Shown here in pieces: positions 26,370 to 37,894 of a DNA stretch of 64,000 bases. Source of the DNA: Phlebopus portentosus (taxonomy: Eukaryota; Basidiomycota; Agaricomycetes; Boletales; Boletinellaceae); NCBI GenBank assembly GCA_037892935.1, contig JAYXKI010000003.1, forward strand, positions 2,914,001 through 2,978,000, read 5' to 3'. Position numbers and translations under genes: made by a program. The notes beneath the pieces were generated by a model. It was not told the DNA's origin, searched no databases, and saw only the letters and a list, made by a program, of their open reading frames with translations. Numbering within the stretch: position 1 is the stretch's first letter; each line of letters starts with the position of its first letter.

Positions 26370-28454
26370 ATGGGCCTTGCCTTTCCTCACGGCCATATTG
26401 TCGTTTTGACGATTCCAGCATGGGGTGAGCTTCATTTCGTATGCGATACATGAGTCCATCTCTCACCTGCGTTTCAGGGCATGTAAAAGCAGCGTGTGCG
26501 CTAATCACAAAGATCGTCCGGTTAGGACAAGTCTACGTGACGATATTCTGTGCCAACCATTTGTACGAACGCGCAATCAAGGAAATTGCCGAACAATTCA
26601 TCCCTGACGAAGAGAATGAGCTGAAGGACTTGATCAGGTCTCCCACTTTCAGCATTCTACTTGTGTGATAAGTTCTGATTTATATGATTATCACAGAGTA
26701 GTCGGAATTGACAGTCCACTATTGCCTGACAAGCTGGATCAACTGGCCGAGAGCTTTATTGACGAATACAGGAGACTCTGTGCTGGTGAAGCGGTGAAAG
26801 CTTCCTGTGTTAGCGAACATTATCACAACGCTGTGATACCTCCACAGCTCGTGATTCTGGATGTACGCTGATCATCTTTAGCATGTTCCGAGTGACAGAG
26901 CTAATATAGTATCTGTACCCGAAGATCTTCTTATATGAGGCATTTCAGCGTATTAAGGAGGAGCAAAGTTCCGAGATACCTATTTATGTATTACAATCCG
27001 TTTCTGCAGCTGCCCTTCTTTTCCTATGGGGTCCCGAGCACCTTGGTGGACATGGTGACCTCTCCAAAAAGCTTGAGGGAGTAATCGAGACGGACGAAAA
27101 AGCGAAAGCCATGGAGATGGAGAAGGTGACATTCTCCGATTGCACTTGAGTATGCTATTAATGCGGAAATTAGATTTATCGCAGAGCACACGGGAACTTG
27201 CTCAGAGTACCAGGCTTGCCCGACATGTACGACCATGAATTTTCTCCGCAAAAGGTACGTGTAGTGCATCGGCAAATTACATTGTTCCTGACCTCGTGTC
27301 TATGCAGTCTGTCTTCGATGAATCAGGGTTCATCGCAGAGGTCAATAAATACCAACACAGGTCAGTTTTGATATACTCCTTTATTCGTGATGGTCCGATC
27401 TCTTCAATAGACTTTTCACGGAGTGCGATGGAATCATCATGAATACTAGTTCCTTACTGGAGAAAGAAGCAGTCGATGCCGTTCAAAAGTGGTTCGCAGG
27501 TCGACCTGTTATTTGTCCTGCTGCATTCGATTTTCCCCTTTTCCCAAAGAAACCAGATATGTCGCAAGTCGCAATCGAAGTGAACGAATTCATGGATGAC
27601 GCTTTAAAAAAGCATGGCGCTCATTCGGTAGTCTACGTGCACTCACCATCTTTAAATTTCTTTCTGTGCACCGTTGAACTGATACCATCGATAGATGTCA
27701 TTTGGAAGCGTATTTTGGCCGACGGAGCCGGACAAGATCTGGGTGGCCATCGATGCATTCATAGAAAGGGGAATACCATTCGTCAGTACGAAATAGAATT
27801 TTCACCATTTCACAGACTCTAATAACCTAAAAACGTAGGTTTACGCACATGCATCTCCATTCGCTGAGATTCCCGAAGAAGTAAAGAAGAGAATAAGCGC
27901 ATCTGGACTTGGGTACACTTCTAAGTGGCTCCCTCAAATTGCCATCCTTGAACACAAGGTTTGTTCAGGAAACCGATTTCATTCTGAAAACTCGTGACCT
28001 CTTCCTGCAGGCTTGCGGATGGTTCGTAACGCACTGCGGGCAAAACTCAGTCATGGAGGCTATTTCACGAGGAGTGCCTCTGTACGTCTTACGTTATGTC
28101 TGACGCAATATACAGAACTGACTATCCGAATGCAGTATTTGCTGGCCTTTCGATGCTGATCAGCCCGTAAACGCAGTTCTTGCTTCCTATGTACTCGGAA
28201 TTGGCTACGAGCTCTTTGAGATGCGGTCATGGCACGGCCTTAAACCTATATGTCGTCTCGGAGATAGGCAACCTGAAGGTACCAAAGACGCCTTCAGATG
28301 CGAGTTCAAGCACGTACTCGAGAAAGCCGCTGGAGAAGACGGCAAGGTGAAGCGCGCGAATGCCCAAAGACTCCGCGAAAAGGTCATAAAGACTTGGGAG
28401 CCCGATGGTGAAGCCTGGGGCGAGATAAAACGTATCATTGATATTTTGCACTAA
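26370..28454 (+). CDS. UDP-glycosyltransferase, GT1 family (UGT-1)
   Basis: It is predicted to transfer a sugar from a UDP-sugar donor to a small lipophilic acceptor in the cytosol. Eleven exons (26370-26424, 26478-26637, 26697-26862, 26910-27125, 27174-27254, 27308-27360, 27411-27636, 27695-27781, 27839-27958, 28011-28081, 28136-28454) give 517 residues, all in phase. The N-terminal GT-B half opens with HGHIVVLTIPAWGHVKAAC; the histidine of WGH is the expected catalytic-base region. The C-terminal half has SFGSVFWPTEPDKIW and the donor-binding signature ACGWFVTHCGQNSVMEAI, followed by PLICWPFDADQPVNA. Most GT1 enzymes here have HCGHNS or HCGWNS, so the Gln in HCGQNS is unusual. There is no membrane anchor at either end. 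It is more divergent than UGT-2 and UGT-3 but shares their exon plan. Acceptor and sugar are unknown. Confidence 0.93.
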
Positions 28455-29189
28455 GACTGCTCTTTGCAAGCTAGAATTTTCCGTGCAGTCTACCATTCAA
28501 GTTCCACTTTTCTCTTTCTTCCTCGCCATCTAGATCTAAATCAAGATCTTTAACTTTCTCCTCGCTGTAACGAGCGTTGATTTAGAACATATGTTTACCT
28601 GAAAGGAAAACTGAAACTCAATATACTCGGATCGGGCATTCTGCTATCAGTCTATATATCAGACACCTGAATAAAAAAAAAACTAAATGAAGTCGCAATC
28701 TGTTATATCCAGATAAGGATCATTCGGAATCTATACTTCATCTTCCCCAATAACCTCAGGAAAGCGATCCCACCCAGTCAAGATTTTTAGTTAAACTTGT
28801 CGTTCATTAGCACTCTAAATAAGCAAACACATTGACGAAGGCATTAGTATAGTGATGAATTCCTTCGATAAGCTTCAAAGAGCTGGCAGAACGCCAAAAA
28901 GTAGGCCATCAAAGGACCTCCACGATGTTTTGGCCCATAAATAGGGGCATAGAAGCGAAGCATTTCCAAACGCAAGAGGCAAAGTGAAACGGGAAGAAAC
29001 AGAAAGAAGATTACGCAGTATTTGGCAGGTAAATTGAATGTAGAGCGAAGAATCTGTCATCTGATCGGCACTTTGTTGCAAAAACTTGCCCAAATCTTGT
29101 CATATCAGAAGAAGTGAAGACGAGAATTATTGAAAGTGTTCGAATGTGACTAGAGTCTACACCAAAATCAGAACTTGTTGCAAGAAATC
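28455..29189. other. Convergent spacer after UGT-1
   Basis: The spacer is AT-rich and includes an A-run near 28672-28683. No gene was seen. It probably holds the 3' UTRs of UGT-1 and of the zinc-finger relic. Confidence 0.4.
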
Positions 29190-31016
29190 TCAATGCACCA
29201 AAGGACCAAAATCGGTATTCTCGAATTCATTCACCGTGAGCAGTTTTACGGTGGACGGAGTAATCTGTCCTAAATTTACTGTAAACCGACGACCGCAGCC
29301 CGGATGGACGCATTGATAAACTGGACAACAAAAGGGAAAGATCAGGTGAGTGCCGAATGTAAAGCAAATACTAAGTTGACTTACGTTTAGTCCCTGTGTG
29401 GATGTTCATATGTTCTCTCTGGCGTTGGAGCGTAAAGGTTTTTGAGCAGATTTGACATGAAAAGTTTGTGATTTTTTCTTTGCTGGTGCCAATCCATCAC
29501 AATAATGCTTTCGGTTGAGTGAAACTTGCGTTTAAAAAAGTTTTATCAGAGGAAATACTTCTGCTACTATAGGCTGGAATATGAGCTTTCCTTCTGTGCG
29601 TGTGGATTTGAATACTAGGCGACCAGAGTGATCCGCTCTCGTTACAAGATCCTGGATACGGTGTTCATTAGTTCCCCAGATGACGTCGTACTCGGTTCAG
29701 TCTCACGTGTTCCGACAGTGCCATTTACCAGGCATTCCGTGTTGTTCATTCGACAACTGACATTCTTTTACAAGACTGGAGTTTGCGGTACAATGGAATG
29801 GCGATACGGAGAAGACACTACTGGTAAGTATAGTGCGAATTGCAAATTACAAATATATAACGCGTACCTTGATTCTCCTTGATCTGCATTTTCTGAATGC
29901 TCAAACGCCGAAAGTTTCTGATGTGCTAGATGATGTTATCTACGAGTTACATAATGAGTGAACGTCGTTAACATCCTGGCCACGAGCAAGCATATGCTAG
30001 AGTAAACATGCACAATTTAGTTCCTATCCCTGTCCTGCCTTTGGTAAAGACCTTGAAATTGTTCAGAGCCACGACTTTTTCTGTCATGCGTATACGTTTA
30101 CGAGGCTTGGCATGATCAATGATAACTTCTGATTGAGATACAATCGGCTCGTTACGAGTCCGAGCGAAATCTGCGTCGCATGAAATGGCAGAGACAGGGA
30201 AAGCCGACTGCTCGTCAGGCTGCACATTTTCGCCAAAACTTCCTGCCATTCCCTTTTATGAAGAACACTATCTGTTGTGGAGAAAAGGAAGTGGAGAAGT
30301 CGGCTGAATCGGGTGTACCAGTAAGTCTGGCAGCGTACTGGGCGAGACCTACAGGTTCATTGCAATGGTGCTGCTGGTCGGCGATGCCTTCTCGACGCTA
30401 TGCATTGAGGTCGTTATGCTTGCTCTGATACTATTGGAGTGGCTGTCTCACACTTTTCGCGATTGAAAAGCATGAATTCGACAGCATCTGCCGCTGAGAT
30501 ATCGGAATCCGCCACTTCCTCGAAATCAGGATAACGGTCAATCTTAGAACAACAGGAGGTCAGGATCACGACTGCTTAGAAGGCCTGAGCTAATTTCTTA
30601 CCACTTCAACACTAGTCTCTGCTTTTTGCTGTCCAGACATCATTGACCTGATTAAGAATAGCTTTCGGGAACGGAGCAACAGTCGGTTCCGAGCGAATTA
30701 CGGCATGGCCGAGCAAGATCGGGTGATAGAACTGATCGCCAATCCGGGCAACGCTCTCCATTTCTGCCTTTGTTTGCTGCAATGCGACGCCGAAAGCCTG
30801 GCTTTCAATGAAACGCTGTACAACATCACGACCTGTCTCGCATAAAGCAAGGGATTCAAGAAGGTTTGAAACATTCTGGGGTTCTAGCATATCAATTTTG
30901 ACCTGGTCGTATTCTTTGCTGGAAATAACTTCAAGGACAACATCGATTGGCGTGAGCCGAAGTTTGAAGCATTGAAGAGCTTGTATGACGGCGTAAATAC
31001 ATTGCTTCCGGGCCAT
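29190..31016 (-). pseudogene. Broken or diverging paralogue of the zinc-finger gene at 1824-4419
   Basis: The first exon (31016-30602) encodes a clear homologue of the N-terminal domain of the gene at 1.8 kb. Both share TPxD(V/I)V near the start and HPILLGHAxIRSE.TVAP..KAI.NQVN at the end. In this copy a run of five T on the plus strand (30623-30627) puts a TAG in frame. Removing one base restores WTAKAETSVEV, which then splices (30542) to IDRYPDFEEVADSD, an acidic segment like that of the other gene. That frame stops again at 30416-30414. Further along, 30249 to about 30000 encodes an acidic/basic linker (IIDHAKPRKRIRM). Positions 29470-29385 encode a good C2H2 finger (CQICSKTFTLQRQREHMNIH). 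The exon from 29320 starts a second finger (CVHPGCGRRF) that lacks its histidines. I cannot join all parts, so I score it as decaying or mis-assembled. Confidence 0.55.
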
Positions 31017-31610
31017 GTCCGCATGAAGCTCGCTAGTACACGCCGACTGGGCATTGGAGCTTAATGTAGATATTGCAGGGGACCAATGATGGGAGGAGTA
31101 TCGTGGAGAGTTGAGAAGATGTGGTCAACTTCAAACGCCAATTCACTTATGTAATTTTCACTCGCACGTGGGGCGCGACAACGCCATAATACCGCCTTTT
31201 AGCGAACGGCACGGTCAGCTTTGAACCACGACCTGTGCAGTCAACGCCAACACGAAATCTTTTGGAACCGTTGCTGGCTTCGACAATTTTTGGGTGTGGG
31301 AATAATGTGGAGAACTTCCATCTAATCACTCCTGATTTTTTTTGAACAAAAGAGGGACTTTATTGACTGGAACAGGCCAGGTGAGTCGCGTGTTTACTTT
31401 GGGCCAGAGCGCGACAATTGATGCAGTTTCCGCATTGACAACGACAATTGTACTGTAAAAAGCGTCGTTGCTTTGACGCTGAGGCCGTTGATACTATTTG
31501 GCATTGTTTGTACCCTTGGACAAACCAGGCGAACTTAAAAGTGGGTGCTCGTCTCTTCATAGCGAGCCGCCAAGCAAAACGCCGACTCTGCAAAATTTCT
31601 TCTACCATAC
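31017..31610. other. Divergent spacer between zinc-finger relic and F-box gene
   Basis: No gene was recognised. It presumably contains promoters for the plus-strand F-box gene and, if active, the minus-strand relic. Confidence 0.4.
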
Positions 31611-33407
31611 ATGACCTGCTCCTTCGATCTCCTCGCTCCTGAGCTCACTTCACTCATCTTCATATACTGTATCAGCAAGCGTGACGGGCATTTCGTCGAG
31701 TATCACCCATACCAGCCCCCTCTCGTCTTTCTTCACGTGTGTCGACGTTGGCGGTACATCGCCTTTCAGACACGCGGCATCTTCGACTCGATCTCGTTTC
31801 GCAGACGTCCACGTGCACCTCTCGGTTACGACTTCGGCCGCGACAGTTGGGTTTTGCATGACTTTATCCACTTCCCGCGCGCCTGGTATCGAATCTCTGG
31901 GAGACCCTCTCCACTTTCCATGCAGCTTTGCTATGGCGACATCAAGCAGTATGGAGACAAGACTATGTGGTGCGATCTCCTACGGATGGTCCGTATCATC
32001 GTCGAGACGACGGAAAATTTGGAGAGGTTTTACCTACGAGTTCCCGATGACTGCATGGAGAAGCTGCTCATGAAGATATGCTCAGAGGCGAGAAGTCCCA
32101 TCAGGCATCCTACACTGCGTAGCCTGACTTTTCATAGCACTCGAGAAAGCCTTCTTCAGCGGAGGTACATCTCGTGGTGGTATGATCAAGAAGCCAGCTA
32201 CATGCCTGGATATTATCACAAGCTCAATCTGTCGCAATTACCTGGACTCGAGGAACTCGGTCTACACTTCCCTGGACCGATCACTCTGGATCCCGTTTCT
32301 CGCACCGTCCGGAAGCTCCACGTCTCGCTTTTCAAGTGGGAGCAGATGGAAGAATACCTCACAAGTTGCCCTAATGTCGAAAACCTCATCCTTGAGCTGC
32401 GCGAGCCACTTCTTGAACAAATTTGGGAACCAGTATTTCTTCGTCCTGAAGACAGGTTCCCATTGGTTCATACCTTCGAGGTGCGCAGCGCTCTGAAAGG
32501 ATGGGCATGCGCAAATAAGCTATGCAAGCTCTTCATGGGCGTAAAGATGCCCAATCTGAAGGTGCTGCGACTCCGTCGTCTTCCTCAATCCGACAAGACT
32601 AGCTACCCGGCATTCCTGTACAGCTCTTTAATCATGGGTGAAGTACACAAATTGGAGGAGCTAGAGCTCATAGATTTCCCACCCGAGTCGTGCTGCAACT
32701 GGAATGTTGGTGCGGCTTTCTGTCGGGCGTACAATCTAAGGCGTTTTGCCTATCGCGAGGAGGAGATCGTCAGCTCTTCTCAATATTTTGAGCATTTGCT
32801 CTCAGAGCTGACATTCTACGGAACGGAACTACGCGCTCCGCAGTTGGAAATTCTCGAATTGGACTCGATGGCCTTACGAAATCGCGAGTTACCTACAATG
32901 CACCGTTTGGTTCAGCTCGTCGCATCTCGCCGCAATCCCACCTTCTTCGCCAACACCTCAGATAAGAAACGACCCAAAGTGTCTATAGGACTACCCACAT
33001 TGATCCGGAAAGTCTTTCTTCCACCGGGCTGTTCGGATGTCATTCGAGAAATTGACGCGCTGGGGATGTGCAGAGAAGTGAAGTTTGACTATCTCCCAAC
33101 TTTGGAAAGGTTGGAACTCGAGAATGACCTGGATGTTGAAGGGCCTGAACGGGGCAGGACCTTCGCGTGGAGTCCATTGGGTTGGCCGAGTGGACATGAG
33201 GTAGAGGGCCCGATTCAAAGTCAGGCTTTTGGGCCATTCGAAGCTGAGACACCGAGTCCCTCGGGATCACCTTCGTCTTCGATGTTGAGTGTCCAGCAAA
33301 CTCTTCGAAATATAAATGGAGGCGTTCAAATGTCCAGGAGCTCTTCGCAAAGGTCCCTTGGGTTAGATCGGTTGGATTCACTTGCGGAGGTGGAGCTCAT
33401 GTTATGA
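31611..33407 (+). CDS. F-box-like protein with leucine-rich region, 598 residues
   Basis: It is a single-exon gene starting at the ATG at 31611 (MTCSFDLLAPELTSLIFIYC). Residues about 7-55 match the short F-box of Agaricomycete proteins: LAPELTSLIF, then PPLVFLHVCRRWRYIAFQT. That is the usual L-x-VCrrWr-iA pattern. The rest is a long series of irregular leucine-rich segments (LPGLEELGLHFPG, NLKVLRLRRLP, LEELELIDFP). The C-terminal tail is Ser/Pro-rich and probably disordered. F-box proteins recruit substrates to SCF ubiquitin ligases through Skp1. This type is greatly expanded in mushroom-forming fungi and individual substrates are unknown. No frame breaks are seen. Confidence 0.85.
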   Translation: MTCSFDLLAPELTSLIFIYCISKRDGHFVEYHPYQPPLVFLHVCRRWRYIAFQTRGIFDSISFRRRPRAPLGYDFGRDSWVLHDFIHFPRAWYRISGRPSPLSMQLCYGDIKQYGDKTMWCDLLRMVRIIVETTENLERFYLRVPDDCMEKLLMKICSEARSPIRHPTLRSLTFHSTRESLLQRRYISWWYDQEASYMPGYYHKLNLSQLPGLEELGLHFPGPITLDPVSRTVRKLHVSLFKWEQMEEYLTSCPNVENLILELREPLLEQIWEPVFLRPEDRFPLVHTFEVRSALKGWACANKLCKLFMGVKMPNLKVLRLRRLPQSDKTSYPAFLYSSLIMGEVHKLEELELIDFPPESCCNWNVGAAFCRAYNLRRFAYREEEIVSSSQYFEHLLSELTFYGTELRAPQLEILELDSMALRNRELPTMHRLVQLVASRRNPTFFANTSDKKRPKVSIGLPTLIRKVFLPPGCSDVIREIDALGMCREVKFDYLPTLERLELENDLDVEGPERGRTFAWSPLGWPSGHEVEGPIQSQAFGPFEAETPSPSGSPSSSMLSVQQTLRNINGGVQMSRSSSQRSLGLDRLDSLAEVELML

Positions 33408-33629
33408 TGGATTCCTCATGGATATATAATGTTACTTATTTTACTAAAGCCCACGCTGTAGTTGTACATCCTACTTGAGTCTCCGCATTGTTCATAATGT
33501 AGAATACGCGGGATGGATATAAATGTATATGTGCCTTGTAAATTTGAATTTTACCTTTGCATTTCCAATGTAACAAACCTCACGTGAATAGGCCGTAATC
33601 CGTTCCCGGCGTCTTTCTTCTGAACGACG

Positions 33630-34870
33630 ATGGATGCACCGTCGCCGACGCTGCAGACGCCTGGCTTTGCGCATTTCTCGGTTGCGTGGTCACCTTTTCA
33701 CAATAGCCGTCTCGCCGTCGCGTCGTCGGCAAACTACGGCCTTGTAGGCAACGGGCGACTCCACCTTGTTTCTCTTACATCTGGTCGAGGACCTTTACCA
33801 TCGCTTAAACTAGACAAGCAATATCCAACGCAAGATGGACTGTACGATGCCGCATGGTCGGAGATCCATGAAAACCAATTAGTGACTGCTTCAGGAGATG
33901 GGTCGATCAGGCTTTGGGACGTTACTTTGAATGTTCGTCTTTCGTTTTTCAGATCTCCAAGACAAATAAATATGAGCATATATATTCACGAAGGGTTTAG
34001 TAGGATCTTCCGATAAGAATCTGGCATGAACACTCCAGAGAGGCCTTCTCCGTTGACTGGTCGAATCTGAAGAAAGATGTATTCTGTTCTTCATCTTGGG
34101 ACGGCACGGTCAAACTGGTACGCGTTCTGTTTTCTACTTCGTTCGATGTCGACGTCTGACAGGAATCTGCGTAGTGGACACCAGACCGTGCTCACTCGAT
34201 AACAACTTTGCACGCCGCTCAGGGCTGCGTCTACCAAGCCCTCTTCTCTCCACACCATCCCGATCTTGTCGCCTCCTGCTCTGCCGACGGAGCTCTCAAA
34301 ATCTTCGACCTTCGCGCTCCCTCCCTCCTCGCAGCTCCCACATCGCTCACTAATCCACTTTCTACACCAGCCTTACTGGTTCCCCCACGCGGACCGGCGG
34401 AAATGCTCACTCTGGATTGGAATAAGTACCGACCACTCGTGCTCGCTGGTGCTGGGACGGACAAGGCAATACGTGTATGGGATTGTCGAATGTTGAAGGT
34501 TGCTGGTGGTCCTGGGTCGGGGCCAGGACCTGAAAATACACTTGTTGGCGGTGTCTGCGAAGCGGATATGCTGGGGCATGAATATGCCGTTCGCAAGGTG
34601 CAGTGGAGTCCACATCATGCTGATGTTCTCGCAACTGCGAGCTACGATATGACTTGCAGAATGTGCGATTACCTTTTCTTCCTCGTCTGTCCTACATTTT
34701 TGCTGACTCGGAGCAGATGGTCAACAAATTCTCCACCTGGACGCCCACCGCTGCTACACATTCAAGACGCGCACACTGAATTCGTCGTCGGGTGCAGCTG
34801 GTCTTTGTATGACGAGGGTTTACTGGCTAGTTGTGGATGGGACAGCAGAGTCATCCTGATGCGCATGTGA
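33630..34870 (+). CDS. PEX7: Peroxisomal PTS2 receptor PEX7, WD40 protein
   Basis: PEX7 binds proteins carrying the N-terminal PTS2 signal and delivers them to peroxisomes. Four exons (33630-33932, 34004-34117, 34175-34662, 34717-34870) give 352 residues, in phase and of the length expected for the family. The start is MDAPSPTLQTPGFAHFSVAW. Family landmarks are SPFHNSRLAVASSANYGLVG near the N-terminus, WD repeats ending in IRLWDV, VKLW, LKIFDLRAP, IRVWDCR and TCRIW, and the closing CSWSLYDEGLLASCGWDSRV. The exon 3/4 junction splits the Ile codon of TCRIW, which supports the splice choice. A GPGSGPGP insertion lies between repeats 4 and 5. It follows the F-box gene by 222 bp on the same strand. 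Confidence 0.95.
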
Positions 34871-35079
34871 ATAGAAATCCGATTTATGTATATTATGCGT
34901 GTTTCCGTGTGAAGGGAAGGATACGACTGCGTCCCATTGACTCTAATAATCTCTACTAAAGTGCGGACGAAGAAATGACAGCAGTATATGCACGAAGCTC
35001 ATCGGCATGCCCGCTACGAGCTTCTCTGCAATGTACTGGTTTACAAGCCTTATGGGATCGGACGAATCTGTTGGCTCAA

Positions 35080-35560
35080 TCACTTCAATTCCTTGAAACT
35101 CGCTCCGCCGTCTTCCCGTGTTTTCGCACTGAAGCATTCAAGTTGTGCTTTACCCGTTTAGCCTGGCCATCTTCGCCTCGCGCTTTTGTGAGCACACCGA
35201 TAGCATCCTGACGAACCGACTCCAAAGTTCCTTTGGGGACCCTGTCTCCGAGCCGATGAACTGGAAGTAGGCCATATCCGTTCCGCACTTTGAACAGCTC
35301 GTAGCCTGCACCGTGGACGAATGCCAACTTTGCAACGTTTGTAGTTTGGTCCGCTTCGAAAGACCAACAAATACTAGGGCCAGAATGAGTAAAGGCTTAT
35401 ACATGTATAGCCTCTCGGAGGTACTCCCTCAGCAAGTGACTCCAAGACCAAACTGGGACCACAGTTGAAATCGAACCATCATCATTTCAAAGACTTACCT
35501 CAGCGATTGATTGGGAACTGTGCCTGATATTCTCGACAACCTGGACGCAGAATCAGTCTT
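35080..35560 (-). pseudogene. 3' relic of a fourth UDP-glycosyltransferase
   Basis: The last two exons of a UGT are recognisable. Near 35480-35415 the donor-binding motif survives only as WFDFNCGPSLVLESLAEGVP; the HCGHNS core has become NCGPS and the 5' splice site after it is lost (CCTCC followed by GAG). From 35373 the terminal exon reads ICWSFEADQTTN...HGAGYELFKVRNGYGLLPVHRLGDR, close to UGT-2 and UGT-3. It then needs a one-base shift (about 35160) to recover KAQLECFSAKTREDGG and a stop at 35082-35080. No N-terminal half is found upstream. Several independent lesions and the missing half make this a true pseudogene. It lies just downstream of UGT-2, same strand, suggesting a decayed tandem duplicate. 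Confidence 0.85.
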
Positions 35561-35757
35561 CGTGTTTGGGAAGTTGATCAATCGTAAAGCGGTTGCATGA
35601 ATGGCCGAGAAAAAAACTCTTCCGTGCTTTATAGCTCTCTATATAAGACATGAAATTCAGGTGTAGCCAGAGATGTATTCTGGTACAGTGTGTATATTCG
35701 CTCATGACGGTCAAGCAGACACAATTGATCAATCGATACGACTTGCCATCGCGCGCA

Positions 35758-37894
35758 TCATTCAAGCCTATCAACAATTTTCTTCAGCTCCGCCCAACCC
35801 TCTCCAGTTTCTTGCCAGAACTTCGCAAATTGTGCACTTAACCATTGCGCCTTCGCTCGCTTGTCTTCTCCATCCCTCCCTTGTGCTTTCGTGAACACAT
35901 CAATGGCCTCCTGCCGAACCGCATCCTGCGTACCTGTGGGTGATTTGTTCCCAAGTCGATGGATCGGACGCAGTCCGTAACCGTTGCGGACTTCGAACAG
36001 CTCATAACCCACTTCGTGAACGGAGGTGACGTTGACTGCGTTAGTAGGCTGATCCGCGTCATATGGCCAGCAAATTCTGGGATAGGAGGTTTGAACAACG
36101 CAGCCTAGCTATTATTCGAACTGTACGTACAGAGGTACGCCGGCTGTGAGGGACTCCATCACCGAGTTATGCCCACAATGAGAAACAAACCACCCGCACG
36201 CCTCGCTCAAGTTTAGTACACGTCTAGCAATAGTTAAGTCAGAAAGACGTACTTTATGACGCAATATCAATTGCTGTGGAAGCCACTTGGAAATATATCC
36301 AAGACCAGAGGCCTTCACTCTAATGGATAACTCATCAGGGATGATAGCAACTGGAGACGCATGACTGAGCAGCTACAGTGAAAAGGTTTCTCAGGACAAC
36401 AATGACGCGAGCTTGGGCCTCGTACGCACAAAAGGAATGCCCTGCTCAAGTAGTACGTCAATGAAGGTCCAGATCTTCTCAGGCTCTGAAGACCACCATA
36501 CTGTGCCGAATGAAATCTACAGGAGACAAAAGGTGTCACGGATTTATCGAGAAGAAAGTCTTCATAACGTACATAAACGACCGAATTCTGACCGAACTCA
36601 TCGAGTGCATTATTGAGGAAGACTTCGACCTCCTGTCCAATGGGAGACTTCGATTTTTCCCTTTCTACGTCCTCCACACTGGCCGGAGGCGAGAGAGGAC
36701 CAACAGCAAGGACAGGCTTTGAGCCGAACCATTCCTGAAATTTGCTCAAGGCTGCTCCCTCAAAAATCCTATTAGTGCAGTGGATGACACCATCGCATTC
36801 CACAAAGAATCTGCGTAATATTAGTTCCGATAGCACAGCTTGAAAGCTCAAAGCATCGCTCGCCTATGGGAGTAACTAACAAATCTCGCAACGTCGGCCT
36901 GATTAATGGGGAGGGCAGCCTGATAGGCAGCTCATGTAAGTAGTTGAAGGCAACGGGTTACAAGATGAAATCGCAGACTAACAGTTTGCGGGATGTGCTC
37001 GTAATCATACATAGGTGGAAGTCCAGGTAGCTCGACAAGTTTCTGATTGATACTACGATAGATCTGTCCCGGGACCAATATAAGCCACTCATTTTTAAGA
37101 TGATTCGTGAATAATCAAACCTTTTCGATCTCCTTTTCCTGGATATCTGGGCTTTCTGCGGCGATCTTGTTGATTTTTTCTGCTAGATCACCGTTCCCAC
37201 CAAGATTTTCCGGGCCAAAGAGGTACAGTACGGCTGTAGCAGCTCCAGATTGCCAGGCATATACAGGCACTTCAATGCCGCTAATCGAGCGGATCCCTTT
37301 CAAAATCTCATAACAAAGGAGCTGAGAAGAGATCAGGTTCAAGGACATTCGAAAATAATATGAACTGGGAAATCGCGGCTCACATCGACAATAACAGCTT
37401 GTGGTGCTGAGATAGAATCATATACAAGGTCATTTTCGGGTGAGACAGCGATAGACTTTTCAGCATGTAGTATCTTGTATGCTTCGACGAACGATGATTT
37501 ATATGGATCGTACTGGTGAGGGGAAGTAGAGGATGGCAATGCAACGACTCTGAGCAATGCTAATTAGCTCGGCTCGAATTTTGACATTGAGGAAATATCA
37601 CCAAAGTTTACCTGATTAGCCCTTTCAGTTCCTCTTCGTTGCTACCAGAGAATTGTCTTTCGATTTCATCAAGAACCTTCTCACGACTCATGACGTCCGT
37701 AAATAAGGTGGCATAGACTCGACGGAGGCGTACAATCTTCGCAAGAAGAGCGCAAAGAGGCTTCGTGTGTCCTGCAATTCGCACTTCAGCGAAAGGCTCA
37801 AGCCAGTGAATCGTAATATTAGAAACGCACCCCACATGGGAAGCGCCACTGCAACGATATGACGCCCCTCTGGAGATTGCTGAGGAACAGTCAT
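35758..37894 (-). CDS. UDP-glycosyltransferase, GT1 family (UGT-2)
   Basis: Predicted cytosolic small-molecule glycosyltransferase. Eleven exons (37894-37831, 37771-37612, 37549-37384, 37321-37121, 37063-36983, 36919-36864, 36810-36573, 36516-36430, 36372-36253, 36201-36131, 36076-35758) give 520 residues in phase. The start is MTVPQQSPEGRHIVAVALPM. Catalytic-region GHTKPL follows, then WQSGAATAVLYLFGPE and SPPASVEDVEREKSKSP. The donor site is ACGWFVSHCGHNSVMESLTA, followed by LICWPYDADQPTNA. Exons 3-11 have exactly the same lengths as in UGT-3, so the two are close paralogues. The intron between exons 6 and 7 begins with GC rather than GT (ag|GCGAGC at 36863-36858) and ends in a normal AG; the splice is required to join YSH-R to FFVECDG. 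Acceptor and donor sugar are unknown. Confidence 0.94.

Noticed and set aside
31681..32073. Ser/Thr-rich plus-strand frame overlapping the first F-box gene
   Set aside because: The overlapping frame has the F-box and 598 uninterrupted residues; this one is an alternative-frame artefact.
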